Below, piece by piece: positions 24,209-32,099 of a stretch of 34,949 nucleotides of DNA. Positions within the stretch are counted from its first letter, which is position 1. Each line of letters opens with the position of its first letter. Position numbers and translations under genes: made by a program. Source of the DNA: Clostridia bacterium (GTDB lineage: Bacteria; Bacillota; Clostridia; Christensenellales; UBA1242); NCBI GenBank assembly GCA_028708805.1, contig JAQVYC010000008.1:1-34949 (forward strand), written 5' to 3'. The notes under the pieces were generated by a model. It was not told where the DNA came from. It made no database searches and saw nothing but the letters and a program-made list of their open reading frames with translations.

Positions 24209-24832
24209 ATGAATAAAATAATTAATTTTGGAAGAATACAAAGTCAAATTGAATTAAAGAAAAAATTAAAAAAGATTTGTTTATACTCACTTATGAAAGA
24301 AGATTTAGATGATACTGATTTAATATCTTCTAAAAATTCAAAAAAATCAAAAGACCTTGTAGATATTGACATAGATGAATTAAATTTAGATATGCCTATG
24401 TATAATCATTTTGACATAAAACTTAATGTTCTAGCGGCGAACACATATGTAACAGGTAATTATAAAGGCGAAAATTTTGAATTGGTATGTGATGATTGCT
24501 TTTCATTAAAAATATCATTCCCTCTTCGTAGTAAGAAATTATTAAATGAAGTTCTGCCTATTATTAATTCATTTATGGAAGAAAAACCAATTGGTTTTTA
24601 CGATTCTGAGTTTGTTAACAATGCTACAAAAAACACTCGCACAGTTATATGGAATATCTTTGAGCAAGATTTTACTCGTAATAAAATTGCAAATAAAACT
24701 AATTGTATTCCAATAAACTATACTTGTGATGACGAATATATCATAACCAAAGCAGAATTATGTGGCGGACACAAAAAAACTCCGTATCAGCAAACTGGTC
24801 AAACTGCGTTATATGAAGAACCTGTAAGATAA
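24209..24832 (+). CDS. Orphan hypothetical protein
   Basis: 207 residues, unrecognised. No signal peptide or membrane segment. A basic N terminus (IQSQIELKKKLKKI) is followed by an acidic low-complexity stretch (residues ~30-60, DLDDTD, DIDIDELNLD), then a probable globular domain (HFDIKLNVLAANTYVTGNYKG; LVCDDCFSLKISFPL with CDDC; AVIWNIFEQDF-like helix) and a Gly/Gln-rich tail. AAGGA lies seven nt before the chosen ATG. It has its own promoter and terminator and is flanked by unrelated housekeeping genes. The layout of a beta-rich domain with N-terminal basic helix gives no firm function. Confidence 0.65.
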   Translation: MNKIINFGRIQSQIELKKKLKKICLYSLMKEDLDDTDLISSKNSKKSKDLVDIDIDELNLDMPMYNHFDIKLNVLAANTYVTGNYKGENFELVCDDCFSLKISFPLRSKKLLNEVLPIINSFMEEKPIGFYDSEFVNNATKNTRTVIWNIFEQDFTRNKIANKTNCIPINYTCDDEYIITKAELCGGHKKTPYQQTGQTALYEEPVR

Positions 24833-24923
24833 ATCTTTTATTTTTAGCTGAACGATTTGATGCATTTCTATTGCTTCTGAATTTGTTAAATGACTCATAA
24901 TAATTTCGGTCAAAAATTCTTAC

Positions 24924-24955
24924 TCAAATAAAAAATCTGCGAAAATTTCACAGAT
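24924..24955 (-). terminator. Terminator of the spc/alpha operon
   Basis: On the minus strand, nine-bp stem ATCTGTGAA/TTCGCAGAT (one G-T), three-nt loop, then TTTTTATTTG. It lies ~73 nt past the rplQ stop. Confidence 0.75.
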
Positions 24956-24981
24956 AAGATTATTTTTTTGAAAGGCACCAG

Positions 24982-25021
24982 ATACATTTTTAAATTTCTA
25001 ATTTAAAAATGTATTTTTTTT
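24982..25021 (+). terminator. Terminator of the orphan gene
   Basis: Perfect 15-bp stem (ATACATTTTTAAATT with AATTTAAAAATGTAT), loop TCT, then eight T on the plus strand. It lies between rplQ and the rplQ-side terminator, so the two operons terminate through each other. Confidence 0.75.
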
Positions 25022-25027
25022 ATTTAA

Positions 25028-25537
25028 TTAGACTAATTCTATTATAACTCTTTGAGCGTTATCGCCTCTGCGTAAGTCTAATTTATGAATTCTAGTATAT
25101 CCGCCACCAGTTCCAAGTTCTTTAATTCTTTCGGCATATTTAGGTGCATATACATTAAAGATTTTCTCTATTAAAGGATGATTAATTCCTTCTGTTCTTG
25201 CCTTAAATGAAGCAGGAGTTTCTTTTTCTTTTCTTTGTTCTTGAATGTTGTATAAATAACTCATTAAAGCACGCCTAGCAGCTAACTTTTTAGGACCATC
25301 ATTTAGAACTTCTCTATCGGACTTAACACCTTTTTCATCTTTAATTGTTTTAACAACTTTCAATATATCATCGTGAGTATTAATTGCAAGTGTTAAAAGT
25401 TTTTCTGCTTTTGAACGCACAGATTTAGCTCTTGCTTCTGTGGTTTCTAATTTTCCGTACCAAAGCAAATAAGAAACTTGATTTCTTAATAAAGCATTTC
25501 TTTCTTTAGTTGGTAACCCTAATTTACTGTTTGCCAT
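25028..25537 (-). CDS. rplQ: 50S ribosomal protein L17 (long form)
   Basis: 169 residues versus 113-127 in most bacteria. The N-terminal half is typical (LETTEARAKSVRSKAEKLLTLA) and so is the end (GGGYTRIHKLDLRRGDNAQ). An insertion of roughly 40-50 residues lies between, including VKSDREVLNDGPKKLAARRA and NIQEQRKEKETPASFKARTE. I have the impression that some other Clostridia carry a similar insertion. Last gene of the operon, after rpoA. Confidence 0.96.
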   Translation of the reverse strand: MANSKLGLPTKERNALLRNQVSYLLWYGKLETTEARAKSVRSKAEKLLTLAINTHDDILKVVKTIKDEKGVKSDREVLNDGPKKLAARRALMSYLYNIQEQRKEKETPASFKARTEGINHPLIEKIFNVYAPKYAERIKELGTGGGYTRIHKLDLRRGDNAQRVIIELV

Positions 25538-25549
25538 AATGTCTCCTTT

Positions 25550-26503
25550 TTAATCCTCTTCTTCTCGTAGCGCAAGGCCGTATGTTTCTAATTTCTGAAC
25601 AACTTCTTCAATAGATTTTAATCCTAAATTTCTAACTTTTAACATATCTGTTCTGGTCTTGCTTACAAGGTCTTCAACGGTATTAATATTTGCACGCTTT
25701 AAGCAATTAAACGACCTTACTGAAAAATCCATTTCTTCAATTGGCATTTCTAAAACTTTTGTTTGAACATCATCTTCCTTAGAAATTAAAACATTCACAT
25801 CCGCTAAACTAGTGCTCAGTTCGGTAAACATAGAAATATGCTCATTTATAATTTTTGCTGAGAGCGCAATTACATCTTTTGCCGACATTGAGCCGTTTGT
25901 TTTAACTTCGAGAATTAATTTATCAAAATTTATATTTTGACCAACACGAGTACTTTCAACATTATAATTTACTCTTAAAACTGGTGAAAATAATGAATCT
26001 ATTGCAATGTATTCGAGATTGTCAATTTTTTCTTTATTGATAACATTTGGTACATAACCTCTGCCCTTTCCAACAAGAATTTCCATATCAACAATTGCCT
26101 TATCATCTACAGTACAAAGATGTAAATCTGGGTTTAAGACTTCGACTAAATCATTATCTTCGAAATCTCCTGCTTTAATCGAGCCAGCAACATTCTTCTT
26201 TAAGCGTAAGGTTGTTGTGAACTCTTTATTTAAATCAGATGTTTTTAATACCATTTGCTTTACATTTAAAACAACATCTACTACATCTTCAACAACACCT
26301 GGTATTGTGGAAAACTCGTGTTGAACTCCAGCTATTTTAATTGCAATTGGGGCAACTCCTGGCATTGCAGAAAGCAATGTTCTTCTAAGGCAATTGCCTA
26401 GTGTGATTCCATAACCTTTTTCAAGCGGTTCAACTATGAATTTTGCAAAACAGCCGTTTTCAGTTTCTTCACATGTTAGTTTCGGTTTTTCTATTTCAAT
26501 CAT
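25550..26503 (-). CDS. rpoA: RNA polymerase subunit alpha
   Basis: 317 residues. The N-terminal domain (residues 1-~230; FIVEPLEKGYGITLGNCLRR, AIKIAGVQHEFSTIPGVVED) dimerises and nucleates RNA polymerase assembly; the C-terminal domain (~245-310; FSVRSFNCLKRANINTVEDL, LRNLGLKSIEEV-like RNLGLKS) contacts UP elements and activators. Normal length. 18 nt after rpsD and 12 nt before rplQ. Confidence 0.98.
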   Translation of the reverse strand: MIEIEKPKLTCEETENGCFAKFIVEPLEKGYGITLGNCLRRTLLSAMPGVAPIAIKIAGVQHEFSTIPGVVEDVVDVVLNVKQMVLKTSDLNKEFTTTLRLKKNVAGSIKAGDFEDNDLVEVLNPDLHLCTVDDKAIVDMEILVGKGRGYVPNVINKEKIDNLEYIAIDSLFSPVLRVNYNVESTRVGQNINFDKLILEVKTNGSMSAKDVIALSAKIINEHISMFTELSTSLADVNVLISKEDDVQTKVLEMPIEEMDFSVRSFNCLKRANINTVEDLVSKTRTDMLKVRNLGLKSIEEVVQKLETYGLALREEED

Positions 26504-26521
26504 GTATTAATTCTCCTTTTA

Positions 26522-27142
26522 TTATCTTGAATATAATTCGATAATCAAGTGTTCACGGATATTCATATCAATGTCATCTCTTTCAGGAAGAGCAACAATT
26601 TTTCCTGTTAATGTGTCGGAATTGAATTCTAGCCACTTAGGCATAACAATTTTCATACCTCTTAGTGACTTAAACATTTCAAGGTTTTTCTTGTTTTCCT
26701 TAATTGCAATAACATCTCCAACTTTAACACTAAAAGATGGAATATCAACGCGTTTCCCATTAACTGTTATGTGTCCATGGTTCACAATTTGTCGGCTTTC
26801 AGCACGAGATGAACCAATACCCATTCTATAAACAACATTGTCAAGTCTTCTTTCAATTAAAGAAAGCATGTTCTCGCCTACAATGCCTTTCATTTTTTCG
26901 GCTTGGTCATAATATATTTTGAATTGCTTTTCTAAAATGCCATATGCTCTTTTAACTTTTTGTTTTTCACGAAGCTGTGTTCCATATTGAGTAACTTTTT
27001 TTCTGCCTTCACCATGTTGCCCCGGTACCATTGGTTTGCGTTCAACAGAGCATTTTTTAGATGTGCATCGCTCACCTTTTAAAAACAGCTTACAACCTTC
27101 CCGTCTGCATTGACGGCACTTTGCGTCTAATAATCTTGCCAT
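26522..27142 (-). CDS. rpsD: 30S ribosomal protein S4
   Basis: 206 residues, with an N-terminal zinc-finger-like cysteine set (KCRQCRREGC, RCTSKKC) and S4 RNA-binding domain (MLSLIERRLDNVVYRMGI, HGHITVNGKRVD). Early 16S rRNA binder and, in other bacteria, a translational repressor of its own operon. Confidence 0.98.
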   Translation of the reverse strand: MARLLDAKCRQCRREGCKLFLKGERCTSKKCSVERKPMVPGQHGEGRKKVTQYGTQLREKQKVKRAYGILEKQFKIYYDQAEKMKGIVGENMLSLIERRLDNVVYRMGIGSSRAESRQIVNHGHITVNGKRVDIPSFSVKVGDVIAIKENKKNLEMFKSLRGMKIVMPKWLEFNSDTLTGKIVALPERDDIDMNIREHLIIELYSR

Positions 27143-27154
27143 TATTTTCTCCTT

Positions 27155-27547
27155 TTAAATCCTTCTTGCCTTTGGAGGACGACATCCGTTATGTGCAATC
27201 GGCGATACGTCCCTTATCATTGTAACATTAAAATCAAGTGAAGATAAAGCCCTTATTGCAGCCTCACGACCATTTCCGGGACCTTTTACATAAACTTCAA
27301 CCGTTCTAAGTCCTTGTTCTTTTGCTGCTTTTCCAGCCTCCTCAACACATTGCTGAGCTGCATAAGGTGTTCTTTTTTTAGAACCTTTGAAACCAAATTT
27401 CCCAGTACTTGCCCACGAAATTGTGTTGCCAGCCATATCTGTGAAGGTTACAATTGTATTCTTAAAAGATGCCTGAATATGCACCTGACCTTTATCTATC
27501 GACTTAGTAACTTTTTTCTTTCTTGTTGTCTTTTTTGCTACTGCCAT
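27155..27547 (-). CDS. rpsK: 30S ribosomal protein S11
   Basis: 130 residues with a Lys/Arg/Thr-rich N terminus, [18 protein letters not shown] and the C-terminal [10 protein letters not shown]. Normal length, 12 nt before rpsD. Confidence 0.98.
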   Translation of the reverse strand: MAVAKKTTRKKKVTKSIDKGQVHIQASFKNTIVTFTDMAGNTISWASTGKFGFKGSKKRTPYAAQQCVEEAGKAAKEQGLRTVEVYVKGPGNGREAAIRALSSLDFNVTMIRDVSPIAHNGCRPPKARRI

Positions 27548-27556
27548 TTTTATCTC

Positions 27557-27940
27557 CTATTTCTTTTTACCTTTTACTGAACTTCCGCCAACGGCTCTCT
27601 TAGGTCCTTTAAGCGTTCTAGCATTATTTTTTGTGTTTTGACCACGAACAGGAAGCCCTTTTCTATGACGAATTCCTCTATAAGAGCCTATTTCTGTTAA
27701 ACGCTTAATGTTCATTGAGATATTTTTTCTCAATTCACCTTCAACAGGATAATTCTTATCAATGTAATTTCTAAGCTTTGCAATGTCATTTTCATCTAAA
27801 TCCTTAACCCTAGTATCAGGATTAATTCCGGTTTCAGTTAAAATTTTATTTGCAGTTACCATACCGATGCCATAAATATTAGTCAAACCGATTTCTATGC
27901 GCTTTTCTCTTGGCAAATCCACTCCAGCAATTCTTGCCAT
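27557..27940 (-). CDS. rpsM: 30S ribosomal protein S13
   Basis: 127 residues: [19 protein letters not shown] at the N terminus and [19 protein letters not shown] near the end. Starts after GGAGGAAAAT. First gene of the alpha-operon part, after a 175-bp gap with inverted repeats. Confidence 0.98.
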   Translation of the reverse strand: MARIAGVDLPREKRIEIGLTNIYGIGMVTANKILTETGINPDTRVKDLDENDIAKLRNYIDKNYPVEGELRKNISMNIKRLTEIGSYRGIRHRKGLPVRGQNTKNNARTLKGPKRAVGGSSVKGKKK

Positions 27941-27976
27941 ATTTTATTTTCCTCCAAAAATTTTGTTTATATTTCT

Positions 27977-27999
27977 TTTTTAAGTGTTTAACTTAAAAA
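27977..27999. repeat. Inverted repeat in the rpmJ-rpsM gap (9-5-9)
   Basis: TTTTTAAGT, loop GTTTA, ACTTAAAAA. It would form a hairpin in the rpsM leader, 37 nt before the ATG. No T-run follows on the minus strand, so it is not a simple terminator. Confidence 0.45.
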
Positions 28000-28021
28000 T
28001 GTTTTCCCCTTTGATTTTTAT

Positions 28022-28053
28022 TTAAAACTTTTATAATTTTATAAAAGTTTTAA
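28022..28053. repeat. Perfect 14-bp inverted repeat in the rpmJ-rpsM gap
   Basis: TTAAAACTTTTATA and TATAAAAGTTTTAA separated by four nt. It overlaps the -10 of the candidate promoter at 28038 and lacks a following T-run in either direction. It could be an RNA processing or regulatory hairpin in read-through transcripts, or an operator. Confidence 0.5.
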
Positions 28054-28067
28054 AGTTTGTCCTGCAA
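28038..28067 (-). promoter_or_regulatory. Possible internal promoter of the alpha operon
   Basis: Minus-strand TTGCAG, 18-nt spacer, TATAAA, within the 175-bp rpmJ-rpsM gap. It would drive rpsM-rpsK-rpsD-rpoA-rplQ with a leader of about 90 nt. Confidence 0.4.
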
Positions 28068-28115
28068 CTGTTGTCGCATTTACTATTCGAATTTTTATCC
28101 TTGAATCTTCTTAAT

Positions 28116-28229
28116 TTAGCCCTGAGTTTGTTTATGCTTTTTATTAGGACAAATAACCATTACTTTTCCTTCTCTCTTAATAACCTTACATTTATTGCAA
28201 ATTGGTTTCACAGATGCTCTTACTTTCAC
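28116..28229 (-). CDS. rpmJ: 50S ribosomal protein L36
   Basis: 37 residues, the standard L36 length, beginning [14 protein letters not shown] and ending KHKQTQG. It starts with GTG, with AAAGGAG seven nt upstream. Zinc-binding CNKC, then a Cys and a His, are all present (zinc form). Between infA (78-nt gap) and rpsM, its usual place. Confidence 0.95.
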   Translation of the reverse strand: MKVRASVKPICNKCKVIKREGKVMVICPNKKHKQTQG

Positions 28230-28307
28230 GATATTACTCCTTTCTTTTTGCTTTTTCTGTCTTTTCATTTAATACTTTCGTATGTAATATTTAAGTCTTA
28301 CTTATTT

Positions 28308-28529
28308 TTAATGTTTATCTCTCCAAGTAATTCTTCCCTGAGTTAAATCATATGGACTCATCTCCACTTTTACTTTGTCGCCTTCCAGAATTCTGATATA
28401 TCTCGTTCGAATTCTTCCTGAAATATGTGCCCTTATTAAATGCCCGTTTGTTAATTTAACCATAAATATTGCATTTGGTAAAACCTGTTCGACAACACCT
28501 TCAAATGTGATAACATCATCTTTTGACAT
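28308..28529 (-). CDS. infA: Translation initiation factor IF-1
   Basis: 73 residues, single OB-fold ([49 protein letters not shown]). Blocks the ribosomal A site during initiation. Follows map by 40 nt. Confidence 0.97.
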   Translation of the reverse strand: MSKDDVITFEGVVEQVLPNAIFMVKLTNGHLIRAHISGRIRTRYIRILEGDKVKVEMSPYDLTQGRITWRDKH

Positions 28530-28569
28530 ATTTAACTCCTTTTTTAGTTTACATTAATTTACTTTTGTA

Positions 28570-29313
28570 TTATAAAGTAAGAATTTCCACACCGTTTTTT
28601 GTTACAAAAACTGTATTTTCATAATGAGCTGAGGGCATTCCGTCTACTGTTTTAATTGTCCAGCCATCACTTTCCATATAAACTTCTTTTTTGCCCATAT
28701 TTATCATTGGTTCAATTGCTAGGAAAATGTTTTCGGGAATTATTGGTCCATCAGAAGCTTTTCCAAAGTTTGGTACATTCGGGGCTTCGTGCATTCTTGT
28801 GCCTATTCCATGCCCAACTAATTCTCTCACAACACTGAAACCTTTTTTTTCGGCATAATTTTGAATTGCAACTGAAAGTAAACCTAATCTTTCGCCTATT
28901 TTTAGAGCATTAATCCCCTCAAAGAAACATTGCTTTGTAACATCTATAAGTCTTTGTTTTTCTGCTGAAATTTTACCTACCGCAAAAGTTCTTGCTGCAT
29001 CTCCCTGATGTCCTTTATAGTTTACCCCTACATCAACACTAACAATGTCACCCTCTTTTAAGATTATTTTTTCGCTAGGAATACCATGTACCACAGTTTC
29101 ATTTACTGATATGCAACTGCTTGCGGGAAACCCATTATAATTCAAAAATGAGGGATTTGCACCATTTTCAATTATAAACATTTTAATACATTTGTCAAGA
29201 TACATCGTTGAAACATTGGGCTTTATCAAACTTTCTATATACAGTAAAGTATTCCTTGTTATTTCGCCTGCTTTACGCATTAGGGATATTTCGGTTTCAG
29301 AATTACTTATCAA
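28570..29313 (-). CDS. map: Methionine aminopeptidase type I
   Basis: 247 residues; removes the N-terminal Met of nascent proteins. Metal ligands Asp94 (SVDVGV), Asp105 (HQGDAARTF), His168 (GHGIG) and Glu201 (AIEPM) and His76 (VVHGIP) are visible. Starts with TTG at 29313, giving MISNSETEISLMRKAG, as expected for the family; the first ATG would cut 11 residues. It overlaps the end of adk by 11 nt; the ribosome-binding site is poor, so coupling to adk is likely. Confidence 0.95.
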   Translation of the reverse strand: MISNSETEISLMRKAGEITRNTLLYIESLIKPNVSTMYLDKCIKMFIIENGANPSFLNYNGFPASSCISVNETVVHGIPSEKIILKEGDIVSVDVGVNYKGHQGDAARTFAVGKISAEKQRLIDVTKQCFFEGINALKIGERLGLLSVAIQNYAEKKGFSVVRELVGHGIGTRMHEAPNVPNFGKASDGPIIPENIFLAIEPMINMGKKEVYMESDGWTIKTVDGMPSAHYENTVFVTKNGVEILTL

Positions 29314-29932
29314 GTGTTAAAATTTCCTTTATATAAACTTTTATTGGTTCATATGTGTCTTGTGGCGTGCTTCCGCCTGAAAAAGTTTTTAAAATGTTTT
29401 TATAATGACTGATTATCGGAACTGTTTCTGTTTCATATTGTGCAAATCTGCGTCTTATGGTTTCGATATCATCATCTTCTCTTGTGTATAATTTGCCACC
29501 ACATTCACATGTATCTGAATCGTAATATCTAGTATTGTAAATCTTTTCACAAACTGAACAAGTTTTTCTTCCTAAAATTCTGCCTTCAATCTCTTTTAGG
29601 TCTACATTAAGATGAATTGCTGCATCCATTTTTGCCATTGGTTCAAATAATTCCGCCTGCGTTTTATTTCTAGGAAAACCATCTAGGACATAACCATCTT
29701 TACAATCATCTTTTGAAATTCGCTCTTTGACAACTTGCATTGTAATTTCATCTGGAACAAGCTCAGCTTTGTCTAGATAAGGCTTTACTGTTTTACCTAA
29801 CTCTGTTCCTTTTTTAATGTTTTCTCTGAAAATTTCTCCCGTTGAGATATGAGGCAAATTAAAATCTTCACAGATGAACCTTGCCAATGTTCCTTTACCG
29901 CTTGCTGGCGGGCCTATTAAAACTAATTTCAT
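29303..29932 (-). CDS. adk: Adenylate kinase
   Basis: 209 residues; converts AMP + ATP to 2 ADP. P-loop GPPASGKGT (residues 7-15), DGFPRN (84-89), and a zinc-type lid with Cys125, Cys128, Cys142 and Cys144. The second pair is CEC, one residue tighter than the common C-x2-C/D. Normal Firmicutes gene order secY-adk-map-infA. Confidence 0.97.
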   Translation of the reverse strand: MKLVLIGPPASGKGTLARFICEDFNLPHISTGEIFRENIKKGTELGKTVKPYLDKAELVPDEITMQVVKERISKDDCKDGYVLDGFPRNKTQAELFEPMAKMDAAIHLNVDLKEIEGRILGRKTCSVCEKIYNTRYYDSDTCECGGKLYTREDDDIETIRRRFAQYETETVPIISHYKNILKTFSGGSTPQDTYEPIKVYIKEILTLDK

Positions 29933-29974
29933 TTTTTCTCCTTAAACTCTGTTAATTTTCTTACTGATTATTTA

Positions 29975-31267
29975 TTACTTTAAGAAACCTTTATAAGTTC
30001 TCATCATCATTTGAGCATCTAATCTCTTTTCAAATTCAAGAGCTACTGAAACAACAATCATTAATCCTGTTGCACTGAAAGCACTTATAAGTGATCCGGT
30101 TGAACTTATGTCTACTACCTTAAAAGCAAAACTAGGAACTAATGCTATAAATGCTAAGAATATTGCACCGAATAATGTAATCCTATGAGATATTCTTTTT
30201 AAATATTCTGTGGTTGGTTTGCCCGCTCTTATTCCGGGGATAAACCCACCATTTTGTTGAATTCTTTTAGAAATATCTTCTGGATTAAATGTCATTTGAG
30301 CTGTGAAATATGCAAAGAACAAAATAAATAATGCTGTTAAGAATATATATGCCCACGAGCCTGTTCCTAGAATTTCAGAGTACCAATTCGACCCTGGCCA
30401 AAATATGCTGGAAATTAATTGCGGGAAAGTTACTATTGCTGTTGCGAAAATTATAGGTAACACACCAGAACCGTTAACACGCACAGGAATATATGTGCTT
30501 TGTCCGCCGTACATTTTTCGGCCTTTTATTTGTTTCGCATATTGGACTGGTATTCTTCGCTCTGCTAAGTCTACTAAAACTATTAATGTAAAGATTAAAA
30601 GTAGTGCTCCTAAGAATATCAATATGTTCCATAAATAATCAAGATTTGTGCCAATCTGTGCAAAAGATGTTAGAAGTGTTGAACTTGCAAACGAAAGGAT
30701 ACCCACGAAAATCAATAATGACATTCCGTTTCCAATTCCTAAATCGGTAATTCTTTCACCAAGCCAAACTGTAAACATTCCACCTGCGGTTAACATTAAC
30801 ACAAGACCTACACCCATAAGCCAAGATGGTGCTCCTGCCCATAAAACATCAGGAGTTAAATAGCCACCGAAACTTGCAATTATGCCAATTGCCTGAGCTA
30901 AACAAAGCACTAGGGCAATCACACGAGTGTAAAAATTAATTTTCTTTCTGCCTTCTTCACCACCTTCTTTTGAAAGTTTTTCAAGAGAAGGAATTGCAAA
31001 TGTCATAAGTTGCATTATAATTGACGAAGTAATATACGGTGTAACACCAAGAGCCAGTAATGCTCCGTTAGATAACGCTCCACCGTTTACTGCATTAATC
31101 AATCCTAAAAAATCGTTACTACCAGTTGTTGAACTAAAAATGCTTAATTCTATTCCAGGAAGTGGAATCCAGCAACCGATTCTAAATACTAAAAGCAAAA
31201 AAAATGTTATTAATAACTTTCTTCTAACTTCTTTTACTTTAAACGCATTACCAATAGCTTTAAACAT
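29975..31267 (-). CDS. secY: Protein translocase subunit SecY
   Basis: 430 residues, ten predicted membrane helices; central pore of the Sec translocon. The typical plug/lateral-gate stretches are present (PGIELSIF, LGVTPYITSSIIMQL, NGMSLLIFVGI, PVQYAKQIKGRKMYGGQ). The ATG overlaps the rplO stop by one nt (TAATG), so it is translationally coupled. Confidence 0.98.
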   Translation of the reverse strand: MFKAIGNAFKVKEVRRKLLITFFLLLVFRIGCWIPLPGIELSIFSSTTGSNDFLGLINAVNGGALSNGALLALGVTPYITSSIIMQLMTFAIPSLEKLSKEGGEEGRKKINFYTRVIALVLCLAQAIGIIASFGGYLTPDVLWAGAPSWLMGVGLVLMLTAGGMFTVWLGERITDLGIGNGMSLLIFVGILSFASSTLLTSFAQIGTNLDYLWNILIFLGALLLIFTLIVLVDLAERRIPVQYAKQIKGRKMYGGQSTYIPVRVNGSGVLPIIFATAIVTFPQLISSIFWPGSNWYSEILGTGSWAYIFLTALFILFFAYFTAQMTFNPEDISKRIQQNGGFIPGIRAGKPTTEYLKRISHRITLFGAIFLAFIALVPSFAFKVVDISSTGSLISAFSATGLMIVVSVALEFEKRLDAQMMMRTYKGFLK

Positions 31268-31713
31268 TAAATCACCTCGATTTTACCGCCAGCTTTTTCA
31301 ATTTTTTCTATGGCGGACTTAGTAAACTTTGTAGCTTGTACTGTTAACGGTTTTGTTATTTCTCCGTTTCCCAAAACCTTTAAGCCATTGGGTTCCATTT
31401 TACCTATGATTTTGTATTCATAAAGCAATTTCTCATTCACCACAGTGTTTGGTTCAAGCTGATCTAATGTGCTAATATTTACTATGGAATAAACTTTGGC
31501 AAAGTTTTTGTTGTTAAAACCCCTAATTGCTAGCTTACGGATTAAAGGTAATTGCCCACCTTCAAAGCCTGGACGAACTCCGCCACCGCTTCTAGAATTC
31601 TGACCTTTCTGACCACGGCCGCTGGTTTTACCCTTGCCGGAACTATATCCTCTGCCCACTCTGGTTGACTTTTTTCTGGAACCTTTTGCCGGTTTTAATG
31701 ATTGAATATCCAT
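31267..31713 (-). CDS. rplO: 50S ribosomal protein L15
   Basis: 148 residues: Gly/Arg-rich N terminus ([18 protein letters not shown], then [15 protein letters not shown]) and the usual globular C-terminal part. GGAGG before the ATG. Confidence 0.98.
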   Translation of the reverse strand: MDIQSLKPAKGSRKKSTRVGRGYSSGKGKTSGRGQKGQNSRSGGGVRPGFEGGQLPLIRKLAIRGFNNKNFAKVYSIVNISTLDQLEPNTVVNEKLLYEYKIIGKMEPNGLKVLGNGEITKPLTVQATKFTKSAIEKIEKAGGKIEVI

Positions 31714-31798
31714 TATTCTTTATTTCCTCCAATTTTATGCTTCCCTAATGATGTATTTCTCTAATTTTTATTTTTAAATGATTTATTAAAGCAAAATT

Positions 31799-32080
31799 TT
31801 AAATTTCTTCAACTTTAACTAGGTGCTTTATATGAAATATACTGCCACGAATTGAGTCGTTATCCGGAAGAATTCTGGTTTGGTTTAATCTCTTAAAACC
31901 AAGTGCTTCAATTATCTTGTGTTGACTTTTTTTATATCCAATTGAACTTTTCACCCAAGTTACTTTTAGTTTTTTGTCTGAAACTTTTTTGCTAGCAACT
32001 TTTTTGACCGCAATTTGTTTTTGAGTTGCGTCTTTTTTACTTGTAATTTGTTTTTTGCTCTCGTCTTGTTTATTCACCAT
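31799..32080 (-). CDS. rpmD: 50S ribosomal protein L30 with lysine-rich N-terminal extension
   Basis: 93 residues. The last 57 residues are a complete L30 (LKVTWVKSSIGYKKSQHKII, ALGFKRLNQTRILPDN). In front is a 36-residue extension with repeated KK spaced by 4-8 residues (SKKQITSKKDATQKQI, VKKVASKKVSDKK), which ordinary L30 lacks. Start at 32080 (MVNKQ) follows AGGAGGA seven nt upstream; the longer frame to 32137 overlaps rpsE and has no such site. Confidence 0.93.
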   Translation of the reverse strand: MVNKQDESKKQITSKKDATQKQIAVKKVASKKVSDKKLKVTWVKSSIGYKKSQHKIIEALGFKRLNQTRILPDNDSIRGSIFHIKHLVKVEEI

Positions 32081-32099
32081 TTTATAATCTTCCTCCTGT

